Origin: Asterella californica
Lineage: Eukaryota; Streptophyta; Marchantiopsida; Marchantiales; Aytoniaceae
DNA: 64,000 nt
Reading direction: 5' to 3'
NCBI GenBank assembly: GCA_036924285.1
Contig: JAYKYS010000019.1
Location: forward strand, 4,650,001-4,714,000
In this document: piece by piece, positions 24,087 through 35,900 of the stretch
Layout: every line of letters starts with the position of its first letter
Numbering within the stretch: position 1 is the stretch's first letter
Position numbers and translations under genes: made by a program
The notes under the pieces: generated by a model
The model's input: only the letters and a program-made list of their open reading frames with translations
Databases searched by the model: none
Told to the model about the DNA's origin: nothing

Positions 24087-24279
24087 AGAGTAGATGATGA
24101 GTCTCCAGATCCTGAGGGTGGAGATGATGTTCCAGACCAACGAGATATCCACGTGATGTGATCGTAATGGAGTATCTACGTATTGACGTGGTGGTAGACA
24201 CAGTAAGTGCCAAAGAACGAGATCGTGTCCTTCAACGAGCGAAGAGATTTCGACGAGAAGGACGACATGTACTTTGAGT

Positions 24280-25514
24280 GTGGGATGATAAGACATTTTG
24301 GAGTTAAGCGTACGCATAGCTTACTCCAAGGACAGTATTGGTGACGTGATATGCACGTCGATGTGCAGCAGTTTGTCGCACGATGTGTGGTTTGTGATCG
24401 AGTACGGCATCATTTAATGCTCATACTCCATAGTTACGTCCCTTACCGATTATGAGGTTGAGTTACCTTTAGAATTTAGATTTTGCGAGACAATTATAGT
24501 TGATCATATGTCACTACTCATATGTGTTGATGATGATGAAGCACTTCTCCAAGTGGATTGCGTTGGTGACATTACCGGACAAAGCGAGTGAAGGGACAGC
24601 GTATGCGTTCTTAGATCGAGTGCTGAGTTGTTTTGGAGCACCAGCTGAAGTGCTGACAGATCAAGATATAGAGTTCCTTGGTGAGTTTCAGGTCTTGTGT
24701 GATCAAGCGCTGATTGATCATCAGACTACATCTCGAGATCATCCTGAGGCGGATAGTTTGACGGAGAGGGTAGTTAAGATGGTGAAGAGAGGATTGCGCA
24801 AGTATGGCTTGCAGAAGGGTCACTTGGGAGACTGAGATGTGCAGTTATCATGGTTGGCTATGGGCTACCGTTTTAGCCGACAAGCGTCTTTAGCTTCCTT
24901 CTCACCATATTTTCTATTGTATGATCGAGATCCAGATCTATCTTCGGTCATTCGTCGTGATTCTGCTGAGGTGCTGAACCTTGATGACTTGGATATGTGG
25001 ATGAGAGCATGTTCTCAACGAGCAGAGACATTTCAGAGAGTTATGCCTATGGCTTTTGAGAACCTAGCGATTGGTCAACATAGAGACACGTTGCGATATG
25101 CGACTATTCGAGGAATCGATTACCGATCATCGATTCGCAGGTTTCATCTTGGCGATTATATCTATCTACAGCAGACTGCACCGACGACGTTGGACGTGAC
25201 CGCAAGGCTCACTATTTTACGAGTGCGTGAGGTGTTACCTTCTGGAGTACTCATGTTAGAGGGACGTGATGGTGTTGTTTGGAAGGATCATGTGTGTAAT
25301 TGCGTGGCATGTCATCTTCTCAACATCGATGGTACGTTGACCCAACTTAGCAGTTGGACATGCGGGCTTGAGGTGTATGTTGTGTGGGTCTACTGGTGGA
25401 GCAGCCCGTATGTTGGTGTGTGATGGTTGTTCTAGAGGTTGGCACATGTCATGTTTGACTCCACTTCTCAGTGTCGTTCCTATTGGACGGTGGGTTTGTC
25501 CTCGATGTCTATAG
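24280..25514 (+). pseudogene. Element III integrase remnant with a C-terminal PHD finger
   Basis: The zinc-binding domain (about 24288-24405) keeps the HHCC pattern (RTHSLLQGQYW ... CVVCDR). The core piece 24500-24835 has VLTDQDIEFLGEF and HPEADSLTERVVK (second Asp and Glu). It continues in frame after one TGA into 24839-25423, with LLYDRDPDL and then CHLLNIDGTLTQL. One frame over, 25374-25508 encodes a complete C4HC3 pattern: CMLC, CDGC, GWHMSC and WVCPRC, ending at TAG 25512-25514. That is a PHD finger with the usual Trp two residues before the sixth Cys. PHD fingers read histone H3 tails, so it may steer integration as chromodomains do in chromoviruses. Confidence 0.75.
25374..25508 (+). 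other. PHD finger coding segment
   Basis: The seven Cys and one His of a PHD finger are all present and correctly spaced within 45 codons. The frame is shifted by one base relative to the upstream integrase, and stops immediately after the domain. Confidence 0.75.
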
Positions 25515-25689
25515 CGGAGATAGTCGATTAGATCTTTGCGTGGTATAGATTGCAGACATGCAACTAACGATGAGACGATGTAGCACCCGATCTCTTGATC
25601 CTTGCACCCATGAAGGTGTATATCACGTAGTTGAGATATGGAGCTATCTGGAGTTAGAGGGACCTAACCGTCAGTTAGAGAGACAATTG

Positions 25690-25795
25690 TGATACATTTG
25701 TGTATGTGTATGAGATCGTCCATGTGTTATGTGTATGTGTGGTGTATCTCTGACCGCGATGTATGTTGTGTAACGATGTGTATGTGCATGACAGC
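25690..25795 (+). repeat. Copy 1 of a ~105-bp direct repeat beside the element III 3' LTR
   Basis: TG-rich sequence (GTATGTGTATGAGA..., GTGGTGTATCTCTGAC) found again at about 26093-26195. The two copies directly bracket the 3' LTR. Confidence 0.75.
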
Positions 25796-26087
25796 TGTCA
25801 CGTCAGTTTGACTCCTCGGCTAGGTTGACCGAGTGCGGAGTGACGAATCTCGGTAAGGCTGTTAGTGCCGTTAGGACGAATTCTTGGAATGACCCACTAG
25901 GGATATACTTCGCTGGTAGGGCTTGGAGGCCTTAGTTCTTCAAGTTGAGCCTTCAAGCTCCTAGCTATGGTGGATAGTCTTGGTGAGTGCAATCTGGAGT
26001 CTCTACGAGCACAGAGTGGATTTGGCTTGACTTTAGTGATTGTTTAGTGCCCGTTGGCATGGTGGAGGGAGTACATACCGTTTATCA
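25796..26087 (+). repeat. 3' LTR of element III
   Basis: 292 bp matching 6151-6441. The divergence between the LTRs, clearly higher than in element I, agrees with the many stops inside element III and an older age. The flanks of the pair do not show a matching target duplication. Confidence 0.75.
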
Positions 26088-26092
26088 TTGTA

Positions 26093-26195
26093 ATACACTT
26101 GTGTATGTGTATGAGAGTCCATGTGTTATGTGTATGTGTGGTGTATCTCTGACAGCAATGTATGTTGTGTAGCGATGTGTATGCGCACGATAATT
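26093..26195 (+). repeat. Copy 2 of the ~105-bp direct repeat
   Basis: Matches 25690-25795 with a few substitutions and lies just outside the 3' LTR. Confidence 0.75.
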
Positions 26196-28640
26196 AAGTG
26201 GAAAAAAGACGACATAATCGTGGAAAAAATTCTAAGCGGCATGCGGTTTGTGTACTATCATTGCGTAGGTATACGGAGGAAAGTAAAAGAAAATTTATTT
26301 TGTGAAGAATAAACTCATTTTTGTTCCGCTGTGGATTGTACCTTGCTAAGAAGCCTAATGTATACGAAACTCAACTTGGAGAACTTTTGTTCATTTTCTT
26401 TTATTCAGAATTTATAAATATATATAGAAATTCTAAACTGAACAAAATATTAAGTAGCAGCCAAACCAAGAATTATGGTTCGACCCAACAAAATCTATAT
26501 ACCAAAAGCAAACACATGTGTTTCCAAAACTCCAAGTAGAAGAACCTAGCACCATCAAAATATTAATTGATATAAACTATAATTTGTTATCTAAATTTTG
26601 CAGTATATATTTTTCATTTTTCATTATATTTTTATGATAACAATAAATGAACAAAAGTCCTCAGAGTTCATCGAGCATGCATATTCTGCTATGCACGCTA
26701 AGATCTATTTTTCATAACTTTTACCTTTTTTCGAAGCTAACACATTCAAATGTTCCGAGGCTAAATGATGATCATAAATAATGATGTTCCGAGGCTAAAT
26801 CTCGAGTTACACAGCTAAATGATGGATCAAATATTACCCATTATTTAGCTATTGGCTACTTTGTAATGGTGTTTACCTCCCCCTTTGGAATGACCATACA
26901 TTATAAAACAGTGCAAAAATTTGAAATTTGAAATAGCATAACGTTTGGCGAGTCCGGTGGAGATGCTCTAACGAACCTTGTACAAAAATTTACTATTGTA
27001 AGAAGAACATCGACGCTTGAAACAACCGACGCAGACTACGCATTGCACATGTTTGCTAGATCTCTAGACATCTATATATATATAACATACCCAATGCTAG
27101 AGTACTTCTTAGAATACCTTATGATATACTTTATCAACTGTGATCATTCACTTATCACAGTGAGATCACCATGGGTTATAAAAAAGATTCAGATTAAAAA
27201 AAAAAATTCTTTATACTATCTTATATATCAAATTTGCTCGGTGTTGAAATCTATCCAATCAATCTGATTGATAGGTAGATCATTGTAGATTTCAACACAT
27301 GATATTATAAGCGATAAGGGAACATGTAGGTTAATGGATCCTTATATATATAAATATAAACCTCGCTTTATCACGAAGTAGGTGCGTCTGAGAAAACTGA
27401 AAACTGAAGCTTACCATAGTGGTCTTTTCGGCTGTAGGTTAGGTGATGTAGAACATCTGTATCCAAAACGTTCCTATTCCACTAGAAAATATGAAGTTGG
27501 ATCAAATATGATGCAATGTGAGCTCTCGCAAGATGGAAAGAAGAAGACAAGCGATAAAATAAGGAGCGAATTTCGGAGGGAGATTGCTCTAGCACGACAA
27601 AAACCTTACTAGAATGGAAATATGTCATAATGAAATGTCTAAATGTTAACTCAAAATCTTAGACAAGATATTGATTTAAATTTACTGGAAATTTTAATGG
27701 ATAAAATGATATTATTTTCTATATAATGATTTAATTTTTCAACTCTAAAAACAAACATGCAAAATAAAATCTTCTAGGTCACCCGGAGCACTTCTAGTCA
27801 TACTCAGGCTTTAAGGTCTTTTGTTAAGTGTTGTGATGTGAAAATATAATTCTTGCTCTTTATCAAGAGGAATATTTCTTTATCACATCCTCACAGCTCG
27901 GCTACTGTCAAGTTAGTAACACAAATACTTGAGCCTAAAGGCTTTTAAAGATATATGACTGGGTTAAAATATCAAAATAAATAAATAGAGCTTGGCCGTC
28001 AAAGGAAAATCCATTCACATTTTATGCACGAGGTGTTCCCTTGTATAGGGCTGTGACAACGAAGAGATAACTAGTTAGGAAATAACTTCATCGTAGTCCT
28101 GTTTATCAGGGCTACCAAAAATGTAAGAAACTCAATAATAGTGATAATATCCTTCGAAATGATAACAAATTTCAATAAAGCAGTGTATTCCTCAAAGTTA
28201 CTTTTGGGAACAAAGTAATATTTAAAGACGAATTACGAAAGGAGATAGAACTTCTTTCTTCTTCCATTCTCTTTATTTACAATCAATACATTTATTCTTC
28301 TTCCTCAGGAATTACATTTGGAATATTAGAACGGAAAAAGATATTGAAGGGAGATATTATACTGCAACAGAGTTTGACTTGGGTCAGAAGAAAGCGGAGA
28401 AAAACCCATTAACTCAACTCAGATCAAGAGTCAGGAGGGTTTGTCTATCGGGGATTAACTTGGAGTCTTGGATTCAAGGAAATCGAGGGAGCCCAACTGC
28501 CAGAACAGAAACGGTTGCATATCTAGCAGATCGGACGGTCTCTTTTGCATCGCAGCCGTTAGTGTCCAATGACAAGGCAACCTCATGTTTTGCTTATGAC
28601 CTGTCGAAGCCTATACGTTTTTTCCTTGGAAGGTAGTGGC
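26196..28640. other. AT-rich intergenic sequence
   Basis: No supported gene. Contains a short tandem duplication of GTTCCGAGGCTAAAT (26754 and 26785) and a hairpin at 27241-27298. The small open frame at 28379-28636 has no recognisable motif. Confidence 0.45.
27241..27298. repeat. Compound hairpin
   Basis: Outer arms 27241-27253 and 27286-27298 are perfect 13-mers. Inside them CAATCA and TGATTG can pair further. No coding context. Confidence 0.6.
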
Positions 28641-29589
28641 CATGTCACGTTGAATCGTCCGCTCCCCGTCACATGTTGTGCCACATGTGTATCCTAGTCA
28701 CCGTGCTCGGAAGCAGACATCTCGAGGAGCAAATCTTCAGACAGGGATTGTGACGCTTCCGTAGGTCTCCCTCATGTCGTTCGATTGCTTTTTTCGGTTT
28801 GAGTTGAGCTCATTGTGAAGTAGCACTTACGGAAAGGAAGAGAAGAAAGGGAGAGCTTTAGACCTAGATCGTCATCTTTCCTCTCCGTTCCATTACATTG
28901 GTTAGTAGTACGTAGTTCGTAGCCTTTTGTTCATTCTTTCTATAGCGCGGGGAGACAAGACTTCATGTTCTTGATCAGTTGCTAACTAAGCACAGCCAGG
29001 AGTTTCGGGTTCTCTTCGTTTGAATTTGTATTGTCTTATGTTTGGCGCCAGCTTTGTTCTCTGAGGAAGTATGGGTTCGGTGGTAGAGTGAGCTGTTTGG
29101 ATTCCACGTCGGGGAGGATGATGCAGCCCGTGGGATTCCGGAAGGGAACGAATGGTTTTCTTTTTCGATATCCTCCGTGTTGTATAGTTCCAGCGGAATG
29201 GCGAAGCTTCATCTGCGGCTATGAATGAATGCGGCACTTTTGGATAGTATTATCTGACACAGGAGCTCTGAATGGACACGATTATGGAGGAAATTTCGTT
29301 GTTTCAACGCCTTGAGGACTTTAGAACACTTGAATTGCACGAGAGGCTATGCATTGGTCAGGAGGTTCTCACTGCAGAGGAGGACTAGGATTCCCGCTGA
29401 AGAAATACAGAAAAAGTTTACAAGTCTGTCTTAACAGAGGTGGACTTATACTCCGTCCGACTGTGAGAAGTTAACTAGCAGAGTTAGAGGTGTAGTCTTC
29501 AGTTGCTAGTTTTGTAATGGATGTAGTTTGTACAGGGATGATAGAATCTGTAGAAATTGGAAGCAGCTTTTGATAGATGGAGCTACACA
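28641..29589 (+). promoter_or_regulatory. Probable promoter and 5' UTR of the MYB gene
   Basis: Composition becomes GC-richer directly upstream of the first MYB coding exon, and no conserved reading frame is present. Assignment rests on position only. Confidence 0.35.
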
Positions 29590-31357
29590 ATGGCTGCAGA
29601 GGACTTTCCGCTGGAAGAAGATCCGAAACAAGGCTATCATGCAAAGATGCAGGCACTGACCTGCAACGATCCGATCATGCTTCGCGCCACGAGTCACACT
29701 TTGCAGTCCTGTTTCTCGTCCGAACCTTCTGCATTGCCTGACTCTCCGACAGACTCGCATATGTCCTTGGATCCTCCTGCCACTTTCACCGAACAGGTAT
29801 GACACAGCTGGTTCCCTCGGTTCGGAGGGAGACCTGCATAAGTCGATTAAATTTGGACTATGGTCGCGTTGCGTCCCAGTTGGCGAACCTGCAAAAAATC
29901 TTGATATTCTAAATGCTCTAACCTCATGTCAAAGGGAAGTCCAAATAGTCGTCCACTCGTTAGGCGTGCTTGTTCAAGTATATGTCTTTGCTCTTAGCCC
30001 TTTTTCTTACGTCCAAACTCGGCTGCATCCTTCAGATGCACGTCCTTGCGTGATGTGTTAAGCAGAGTTCCTATTTACCACTGAATTTCACTGGCAGTGA
30101 CAAGATTCTTCATCCTTCTAGTCATATAGGAAATATGAACCTGACCTGGGTCTCAAGCCGGAATTCCTTCTGCATTTGGGGAGTTAAAAACACAAGCAAC
30201 GTATCAAGAGTTTCTTATTTTCTCCCGACTATCAAGATTCTGTCGCTCCGGATATCACGTGATCTCCCCTGACGTACCTTGTAATTTGCGTGATATCAGG
30301 AGGACGAATTTTTGAGAGAGCTTGTCAAGCGCCATGGTACCAAGAAGTGAGTACCAGCAGTAAACAAATCACATTCTGCGAACGTTCTACTTGAACAGTT
30401 CCTACTAGTTCGTAACGAAAGGGATTTACGTACTCGCCGGAATCAAGGGCCTGAATAGTTCAGGAGAATCACTTTTGTTCTCCTGAAGTATCAATATTGC
30501 AAGCTTACGCGGTCTCTTGACCATGGACCTTGTAACGTCTCGATACGATGCGATTCTTACAAACTAACCACTGTCCACTTGTCATTACCCCATTTCAGGT
30601 GGCACATTATTTCCGCTAAGATGCATGATAAGACTCCGCGCGAATGCCGGAAGAGGTAAGACTTTTAGGTGAATACCACGCAAAGTAAACACATAGTAAC
30701 AAGCGGAAGAGGATGTACTCATGCTGGGATTATGTCGGGGAGTCAGATCAAACTTGCCATCTTAAAACAATAATTTCTAAGTCTTTCTGTTCTGCCTTGA
30801 GATCAGCCTCTACTACTCTACTGCCAAGTATCCTGGTTGACTGAGGTTTCTACTATCCCGTTTTGCGAGTTGATTCTAAGCAATCGACAGGCGAGAATCA
30901 TCTCTGGATAAAAGATAATCAGTCACTAGGACAAGAACCGGTTCTGCTCAGTAAGACCATAATCTCTATGCGTGTTTGACAAATCTTCTACATAGTTGCT
31001 GGAAACGGCCCACGTCAGGCTGATGTTATGGCTGCTGTCACTACTCCTCAATATGACGGATCCTCATCTGGGACGTGCTTGGCAACATAAATCTGCAGAT
31101 GGAGGACGTACAAGCTGTTAAAGACTGTGCAAGCTAACTATGCACTGTAGTCGTAGTTTGCTCTTATTCCTAACCTAGTTAGTTTAGGGTTTGAGGACCC
31201 AATCCCAGTTTACCCCTTCCTTGTCCTTTTCTCTGGGATATTAGTAAAGAGGGACTGATGACCCTCGCAGCATTCTCTTGTGTGATTTTCAGACTCTCTC
31301 CACCTCTCTTCAATTCAGGCTTAGGCTATGGCTGCCTTGTCTTATGAGTGTTTATAG

Positions 31358-31436
31358 TTCCCTGATCTCAACATACCTTCACATGTGTATGAACAAAAGT
31401 AGCTGGAGTAAAGAGGAAGACCGTCTTCTGATTGAG
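31358..31436 (+). CDS. MYB exon at the R1/R2 junction
   Basis: Ends SSWSKEEDRLLIE just before a GTAATC donor, at a codon boundary. The acceptor is uncertain: AG at 31357 and AG at 31318 both keep phase, and neither gives a perfect match to the expected end of repeat 1. Confidence 0.55.
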
Positions 31437-31937
31437 GTAATCTCTAGAGAAGCTATATGGTAGAAATATTGTAGTTCGTATCTCGTCAGTCAAGTGGTCT
31501 CAGAGGAAGACCAGGTGCACTTCTGTGGCAGTCGTTGATGGGTGAACATAGCTGCTGAACACTGCATTGTCTGTGGACAGGGACATAACGCGTATGGTAA
31601 TCGGTGGACAGAAATTGCGAAGATGGTTCCAGGCAGGTAATTCAGCGTTGCTGTATTCTTGAACCATGTATGAATAGTCTCGTGTACGTTCAACACCGTT
31701 TTGCGAAGTCTTCTGAGAGACACCCTATATATTGTCACTGAGAGAGGGCATATAACCTCCTCAAGTGATGTTAAGGCAGATAGCCTTAACATCTGGAGTA
31801 GAGGAAGAGTAGACTACTGTCGGCAAGAACTCCAGCAGATAACTTAGCTGGAGTGCCTTGCATCATTGAGCGAGTTGATTAGCGTTGTAACACGAGCAAG
31901 CGGGAAGCTGAGATGTGAGCGGCTAGCACTCAGGTGG

Positions 31938-31942
31938 GAAAA
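31938..31942 (-). terminator. Pol III terminator of the tRNA-Leu gene
   Basis: A run of five T on the minus strand lies 8-12 nt past the 3' end of the tRNA. Confidence 0.7.
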
Positions 31943-31949
31943 AGTGCGA

Positions 31950-32030
31950 TGTCAACAGTGGGATTCGAACCCACGCCCTTTCGGACCAGTACCTGAAACT
32001 GGCGCCTTAGACCAACTCGGCCATATTGAC
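31950..32030 (-). tRNA. tRNA-Leu (anticodon CAG)
   Basis: 81 nt class II tRNA, 5' end at 32030. The 7-bp acceptor stem pairs with one G-U, and the discriminator is A. A-box TGGCCGAGTTGG and B-box GGTTCGAATCC are intact. The anticodon loop TTCAGGT sits on a 5-bp stem CCAGT/ACTGG and gives anticodon CAG. The long variable arm is typical of Leu. No intron and no encoded CCA. It lies antisense within the MYB intron between 31636 and 32133. Confidence 0.95.
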
Positions 32031-32593
32031 TTGTTGTCTAAATGTAGAATCAATGAGATTTACTCGGATTTTTGGGGCTCTTTGCACTGCGCTGCTAGTT
32101 CTGGCTTGATGTAATGATCTTGACTTCCACAGGACAGACAATGCCGTCAAGAATCGGTACAATGCCCTGTGCAAAAAGCGATCACACCGTTCCAGCAAAG
32201 CTGTATCTCTGGGTGGGATGCCTGTCCTGGAAACCTCCGAAGAAACAGACATGTTGATGAGAGACATAGCCAAGAGAGCCAAGAGAGCCAAGAGAGCCAA
32301 GAAGCTAAAGAGCAGGTTACACCGTTAGACCACTCTTCAGTAATGACTGCAACCCGCTTTAATTTAGTAGATCTGTTTAGAGGGGTCATTATTTCACGGA
32401 CACATATAGAACATTGATGGTGGAGGTATTGGGACTGTGTGGACATTGGTAAATGGCGAAATCATAAAAATGCCTAGAATAATTGAGCTGTAGACGTATG
32501 TGCCTAATGATTTGTGTTCATTTCTTTCAGGGAAGAAGGATACGGAGTGTACATACCCAGCGGAACCAGGAGCTCGGGAGCGAAGCACAACTT

Positions 32594-32787
32594 TGATAGA
32601 GATCAAGCTTGAGTCTTAGAGTCACGACAACAGAAGCTTACTCAGCATTAAGAATAAGTCAATGTTATAGTTAGCTGGCAAGGCCTTGGGGAATAATAAA
32701 GAGCGCCAGCCTTCAGAGAGGGTAAGGCTTTTTCCCAGTTTGTGTACTCCTACTCGTGCGGAAGTTCATCTGAATCTAAAGCTTTCA
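32594..32787 (+). repeat. 5' LTR of the Copia element
   Basis: 194 bp, starting TGATAGAGATC and ending AAAGCTTTCA, identical by eye to 37146-37339. Confidence 0.96.
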
Positions 32788-32799
32788 TGGTATCAGAGC
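32788..32799 (+). promoter_or_regulatory. Primer-binding site for initiator tRNA-Met
   Basis: TGGTATCAGAGC starts at the base after the 5' LTR, the standard plant Copia primer site. Confidence 0.95.
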
Positions 32800-32997
32800 C
32801 TGGTTGACAAATGTTAGGGATTTGACAGAAAGGAACGCATCAAGTCTGATGTTGGTTGGAATGTGCTTAAAGAGAGCATTGGTAGAAAGAACGCATCAAG
32901 TCTTGTGCTGGTTGGAACGTGCTTAAAGAGATCACTAGTGACACGTACAAAGACGTTGGTTGAATAACGCGTTTGAAGACGCTGGTTTCACATCAAG

Positions 32998-35900
32998 ATG
33001 CTGGGTAAAATGGGATCTGCCGATGATGTCGACAAGAGCAAGATGGCAAAGTTGACAACAGACAACGCGTTTGTGTGGTTCTACAGAATGGAGACGTTGC
33101 TAAAAAAGAAGAGAGTATTGGGAATTGTTGAAGGGACCAAGGTGAGACCTGGAGAAATTTCAACAGATGCCGCATCAAAGCAAACCGGAAGTGCTGATCG
33201 GCAACAAGAACTGGATCGATGGGATCAAGAAGAAGCACAAGCGAGATATCTAATCACGTCACACGTGAGTGATTCAGATATTAGGATTGTGAAGTCCGGA
33301 ACCTTGAAACAAGCATGGGATCAGCTGAAGAAAAAGTATCATAAAACGACATGGTCCCATAGAGTGAGTTTACTACAAGAGGTGATTGGTGCTAGACAGA
33401 AAAGAGATGAATCAGGTGAGGATTTCATAGAGCGTGTTAAACAAGCTAGAGACAGACTAGAAACTGTAGGGAAACAATTAGAAGAATGGATTATAGCTGG
33501 AGTAATCATTCATGGTCTGTCAGAGGATTATGACCGAGTGAGAGGAGCACTAGGTAGTTACAGCGAGGACATAGATTTAGAAATGGTTTTAGGTGCAGTC
33601 TCTCAAGAGCAGAGCGTCATAGATACCAGAGTCCAGCAGAGAATAAAAGAAAAACACAAAACTGCAACGGAATCTGGAGGTGAGACAGCCATGTATGTCG
33701 GAAGTCAAACCCAAACTGATGATGGTTGTTGGAATTGCGGTGAATACGGTCACATAGCCAGGTATTGCACGAAACCCGATAAGAGAAGAAGATTAGGGTT
33801 TCAACAAGGAACCTTTCAACGTCGAGGTGGCCAACGAGGAAGGTACCAAGCAGGACGAGGATCTCAAGGGCAGCGATCAAGAGCTAATATTGCAGAAGCG
33901 GTAGCTGAGGAAAAAGATTTTCTGGACAATGAAGTCTTTGGACTGGTTGTTAACATAACAACAAACCTAGCACAGAAGGGGAATTCTGATGATGGTTTTT
34001 GGTGGATCGATAGTGGAGCAAGTCATCATATGACTAGACGAAGGAGGTGGTTCAAAAAACTAACAAGCACAGTCTTCAACTATGGGGTGCAAATTGCTAA
34101 TGAAGAGCAATTGAAGATATGCGGCTATGGAACCGTTTTTCTCAAGAATCTTGGAATATCTCTCTCAGGAGTTCTATACGTGCCTGACTTGTCCAAGAAT
34201 CTTCTTTCTGCTGGACGTCTAGCTAAGCTTGGATTGACAATGATTACTCATGATAAAGGCATTGATTTTAGTCATTCCATGGACGGTTCTAAGGTACTAG
34301 CATCTGCCGAGGAAGATCACTGCTTGTATCGTTTGCCTGGGAATGACATGGAGGAAACATTGGCAAAGGATGTACTGTCAACGAGCATGGTTCAAGTTCA
34401 TGAAGCTGCCACATGCATTCAAGACCTAGAACTTTGGCATCATCGACTGGGACATCATAATGCAGAGAGACTGAAGCAGGCTCAAAGGATGGTAAACGGG
34501 TTATCTTTGAAATTCAAAGGGAACCTAAGTAAATGTGAGCCATGCCTTGCAGCAAAGCAACAACAGATGTCTCTTCCAAAAGAGTCGTTAACAAGAGCAA
34601 GCAGCCTTCTGGAGATAGTCCATGCGGACGTAGTCGGGAAATCCAAAGTTCCATCACTATCAAAGTCAAGGTACTTCTTGATTATAGTTGATGACTACAG
34701 CCGCAAGGTGTTTGTTTTGTTCATGGAGTACAAATCACAGGCATTGGAGACTTTCCAAGACTGGGTTAGGAAGCAAGAAAATCTCACCAGAAAACAAATC
34801 ATCAAGTTCCGTACTGATGATGGAGGTGAATTCATGTCCAAAGCTTTTGAAACTTATCTAGATGAGAAGGGCATCACTAGACAAGTCTCCACGCCATACG
34901 AAAAAGGACAGAACGGTGTGGTTGAAAGGAAAGTTAGGACGGTGTTGGAAGCCACAAGGAGCCTCTTAAAGACGTCTAAGTTGCCGCTGCGATTTTGGAC
35001 TGAGGCAGTAAGCACAGCAGCGGACGTGATCAATGTGTTACCTACCAAAGCAGTTCCTGAGATAACGCCCGAGGAACGTTGGTCTACACAGAAACCCAAT
35101 GTTCAACACCTTCGAGTTTTTGGATGTGTTGCTTATGCACATGTTCATGAGGATGCTCGCACGAGCAAGTGGAATGACAGAACAGTCAAATGTATTCATC
35201 TTGGCTTTAGCAAAATAAGTAAGGCATATAGGCTCTATGACACTAGTACGGGTAAAGTCATTATCCGTAGGAGCGTAGTGTTTGATGAAGAATCTCTGCT
35301 AATGCAGTGGCATGCAGTCACTAGACTAGATCAGTCTCAAGAAGATTCAATGCTACGGTCATCACTGCATGAGTCTGAGGAATCTAGACCTCTAGAGCAT
35401 GAACTGTTAGAATCTGAGCCTCAAGACCATACATATGAACCTTTAATTAGTACGTCACGTAGTAAACGTAAATGAAAACCCACTGATAAGTTTTTAGAAC
35501 ATTGTGCTGCTAACATCTCTGCTCCAGAAGCTACTGCCCCAACGACATATCACCAAGCGATTACTTGTAAAGACTCGCGCATGTGGAAGTTGAGTATGAA
35601 AGATGAAATCAACTCTCTACTTGCAAGTGAGACTTACGAGCTTGTTGAACTCCCACCCGGTAGAGTTCCAGTAGGATGCAAGTGGGTCTACAGAATTAAA
35701 GAGACAGCTACCGGAGATCTAGCTTGCTATAAATCTCGACTCTGTGCTCAAGGTTTCACCCAAAAACCAGGTATTGATTTTACTGAAATATTTTCACCCG
35801 TAGCTAAGCTAACATCCATACGTGTAGTGCTTGCTATGACATCAGCTCTAGATCTGGAGCTTCATCAAATGGACGTGAAAAATGTCTTCCTACACGGAGA

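Noticed and set aside
26100..26200. TG-rich repeats read as a microsatellite or regulatory array
   Set aside because: The block is a single copy of the 105-bp repeat also found at 25690; the internal TGTG words are not a regular array.
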